This document shows positions 63,232-64,000 of a DNA stretch of 64,000 nucleotides, in pieces (positions within the stretch are counted from its first letter, which is position 1; each line of letters begins with the position of its first letter). The position numbers and the translations under genes were made by a program. Below the pieces are notes generated by a model, which had not been told where the DNA came from, ran no database searches, and saw only the letters and a program-made list of their open reading frames with translations. This DNA is from Palleronia aestuarii (lineage in GTDB: Bacteria > Pseudomonadota > Alphaproteobacteria > Rhodobacterales > Rhodobacteraceae), in NCBI RefSeq assembly GCF_003253995.1, contig NZ_QKZL01000001.1, forward strand, positions 62,001-126,000, given 5' to 3'.

Positions 63232-64000
63232 TCAGGTCGGGACGCGCCAGCGCCGTGGCTCCGCCGCCGTGTCGATCGAGAGCCCTGCCGCCCCCATCAG
63301 CCGCTCCGCCTCTTCCGCGAGCAGGCGTTCGGTCGCGGCCCCGTCCACCGGTACGCGCCCCGCCTCGAGGAAAAGCGGCGCGGAGAGCGGCGTGATGCGC
63401 TTGAGGCGAAGGTGGTCGATGCGGCCCCGCGTGCGTGCGAGCATGTCCTCGATCCGCCCGAAATCGACGAGGCCCTTCAACGCCTCCTCCTTCGTTATGT
63501 CGAGGAGCAAGTGGCCGGGATCGTATTTCCGCAGCGTGTCGTAGAGGATGTCGGCGGAGAAGGTGGCCTGCTTGCCGGTCTTGCGTGCGCCGCGCGTCTG
63601 CCGGTCGATGAGGCCGGAGATGACCGCGGACTGCTTGAACGTCCGCTTCATCACCGCATTGCCCGCGAGCCATGTCTCGAACGCGTCGCGCAGGTTCTCC
63701 CCGTCAAGAAGCGGGGCGGGATCGGTGATGGGGTCGAGCCCCCAGATGAGCGTCGCGTAATCGGTCGCGACGAAGCCCATCGGATGCAGCCCCGCCTCCT
63801 CCATCCGTGCGGTCAGCAGAAGGCCGATCGTCTGCATCGCGTTGCGGCCCGCGAAACCGTAGATGCAGGTATGCTCACGCCCCTCGTGCGGAAAGCTCTC
63901 GATCAGCAGGCGGTCGGGCTCTGGCAGCTTCGAGCGCGCGCGCTGCAGATGCAGCCATTCGCGGGTCGCCTGCGGCAGTTCTGGCCAGTCCTCCTGCCCG
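63232..64000 (-). CDS. Ligase-associated DEXH-box helicase (Lhr-type), C-terminal part
   Basis: The window holds the last 256 residues of this helicase; its N terminus with the DEXH core lies beyond 64000. The visible part runs from GQEDWPELPQATREWLHLQ through LLIESFPHEGREHTCIYGFAGRNAMQ and ITKEEALKGLVDFGRIEDMLAR to a stop at 63232, matching the Lhr C-terminal region that follows the helicase core. It pairs with pdeM downstream, as in the known LigB-Lhr-Exo-PdeM module. Confidence 0.9.
   Translation of the reverse strand, partial: GQEDWPELPQATREWLHLQRARSKLPEPDRLLIESFPHEGREHTCIYGFAGRNAMQTIGLLLTARMEEAGLHPMGFVATDYATLIWGLDPITDPAPLLDGENLRDAFETWLAGNAVMKRTFKQSAVISGLIDRQTRGARKTGKQATFSADILYDTLRKYDPGHLLLDITKEEALKGLVDFGRIEDMLARTRGRIDHLRLKRITPLSAPLFLEAGRVPVDGAATERLLAEEAERLMGAAGLSIDTAAEPRRWRVPT

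Noticed and set aside
1-64000. CRISPR array, prophage or IS element
   Set aside because: No regularly spaced repeats, cas genes, transposase motifs, terminal inverted repeats or phage structural genes were found on either strand.

Overview
The window looks like chromosomal DNA of a G+C-rich alphaproteobacterium, most probably Rhodobacterales/Rhodobacteraceae (Roseobacter-like). This rests on gene neighbourhoods I know from that group (methylmalonyl-CoA epimerase + DUF1467, prephenate dehydratase next to a membrane cytochrome c, XerC + DUF484, ruvCAB-ybgC-tol-pal-tilS-ftsH), on a VPLPA-CTERM protein, and on strong G/C preference at third codon positions. No prophage, IS element, rRNA or CRISPR array was seen. 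Nearly all of the sequence is coding; the only gaps above about 300 bases are 9753-10284 (with a small gene), 26446-26977 and 43249-43638.

Layout. 1-4864: carB (partial), cfa, aspS and an orphan response regulator. 4992-9297: methylmalonyl-CoA epimerase, DUF1467, EI24 membrane protein, nitroreductase, an M48 lipoprotein, and a compact two-gene restriction-modification module (MT-A70 methyltransferase plus BglII-family nuclease). 9465-12669: small proteins, a VPLPA-CTERM surface protein, rimO and a tRNA-Met. 12727-19290: a lipoprotein-type ABC exporter pair, an arylesterase, an FAD-linked oxidase and an MFS transporter. 19281-23812: heme biosynthesis genes hemC, hemE and hemF, with a blue-light LOV histidine kinase and a GGCT-like gene between hemE and hemF. 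23908-30053: a lipoprotein, SDR, RsmC-like methyltransferase, clpS, a D,D-carboxypeptidase with SPOR domain, a phosphoesterase and a lipid kinase. 30132-35979: yejABEF-type peptide importer. 36128-43248: cytochrome c, pheA, xerC, DUF484, transaldolase, priA, and a foldase-like protein that lacks its parvulin core. 43639-47979: msrA, DUF421, sodium:solute symporter, prmA, DUF1127. 48210-60708: ruvC-ruvA-[GIY-YIG gene]-ruvB, a hypothetical, ybgC, tolQRAB-pal-cpoB, tilS and ftsH on one strand. 60837-64000: MOSC protein, folD, and the pdeM/lhr pair of the ligase-associated DNA repair module (lhr runs off the window).

How genes work together. The ruv block resolves Holliday junctions. The tol-pal block ties outer membrane constriction to division, with ybgC and cpoB as usual companions. 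yejABEF is a complete ABC peptide importer. hemC/E/F are three steps of one pathway, although they are not one operon. Most of the DNA is core genome. The best candidates for unusual biology are the BglII-type/MT-A70 module, the GIY-YIG gene coupled to ruvB, the LOV kinase among heme genes, the parvulin-less foldase, and two tandem tiny reading frames upstream of the carboxypeptidase. Start codons were chosen from Shine-Dalgarno spacing and family length. TTG and GTG starts are frequent and are noted where they matter.
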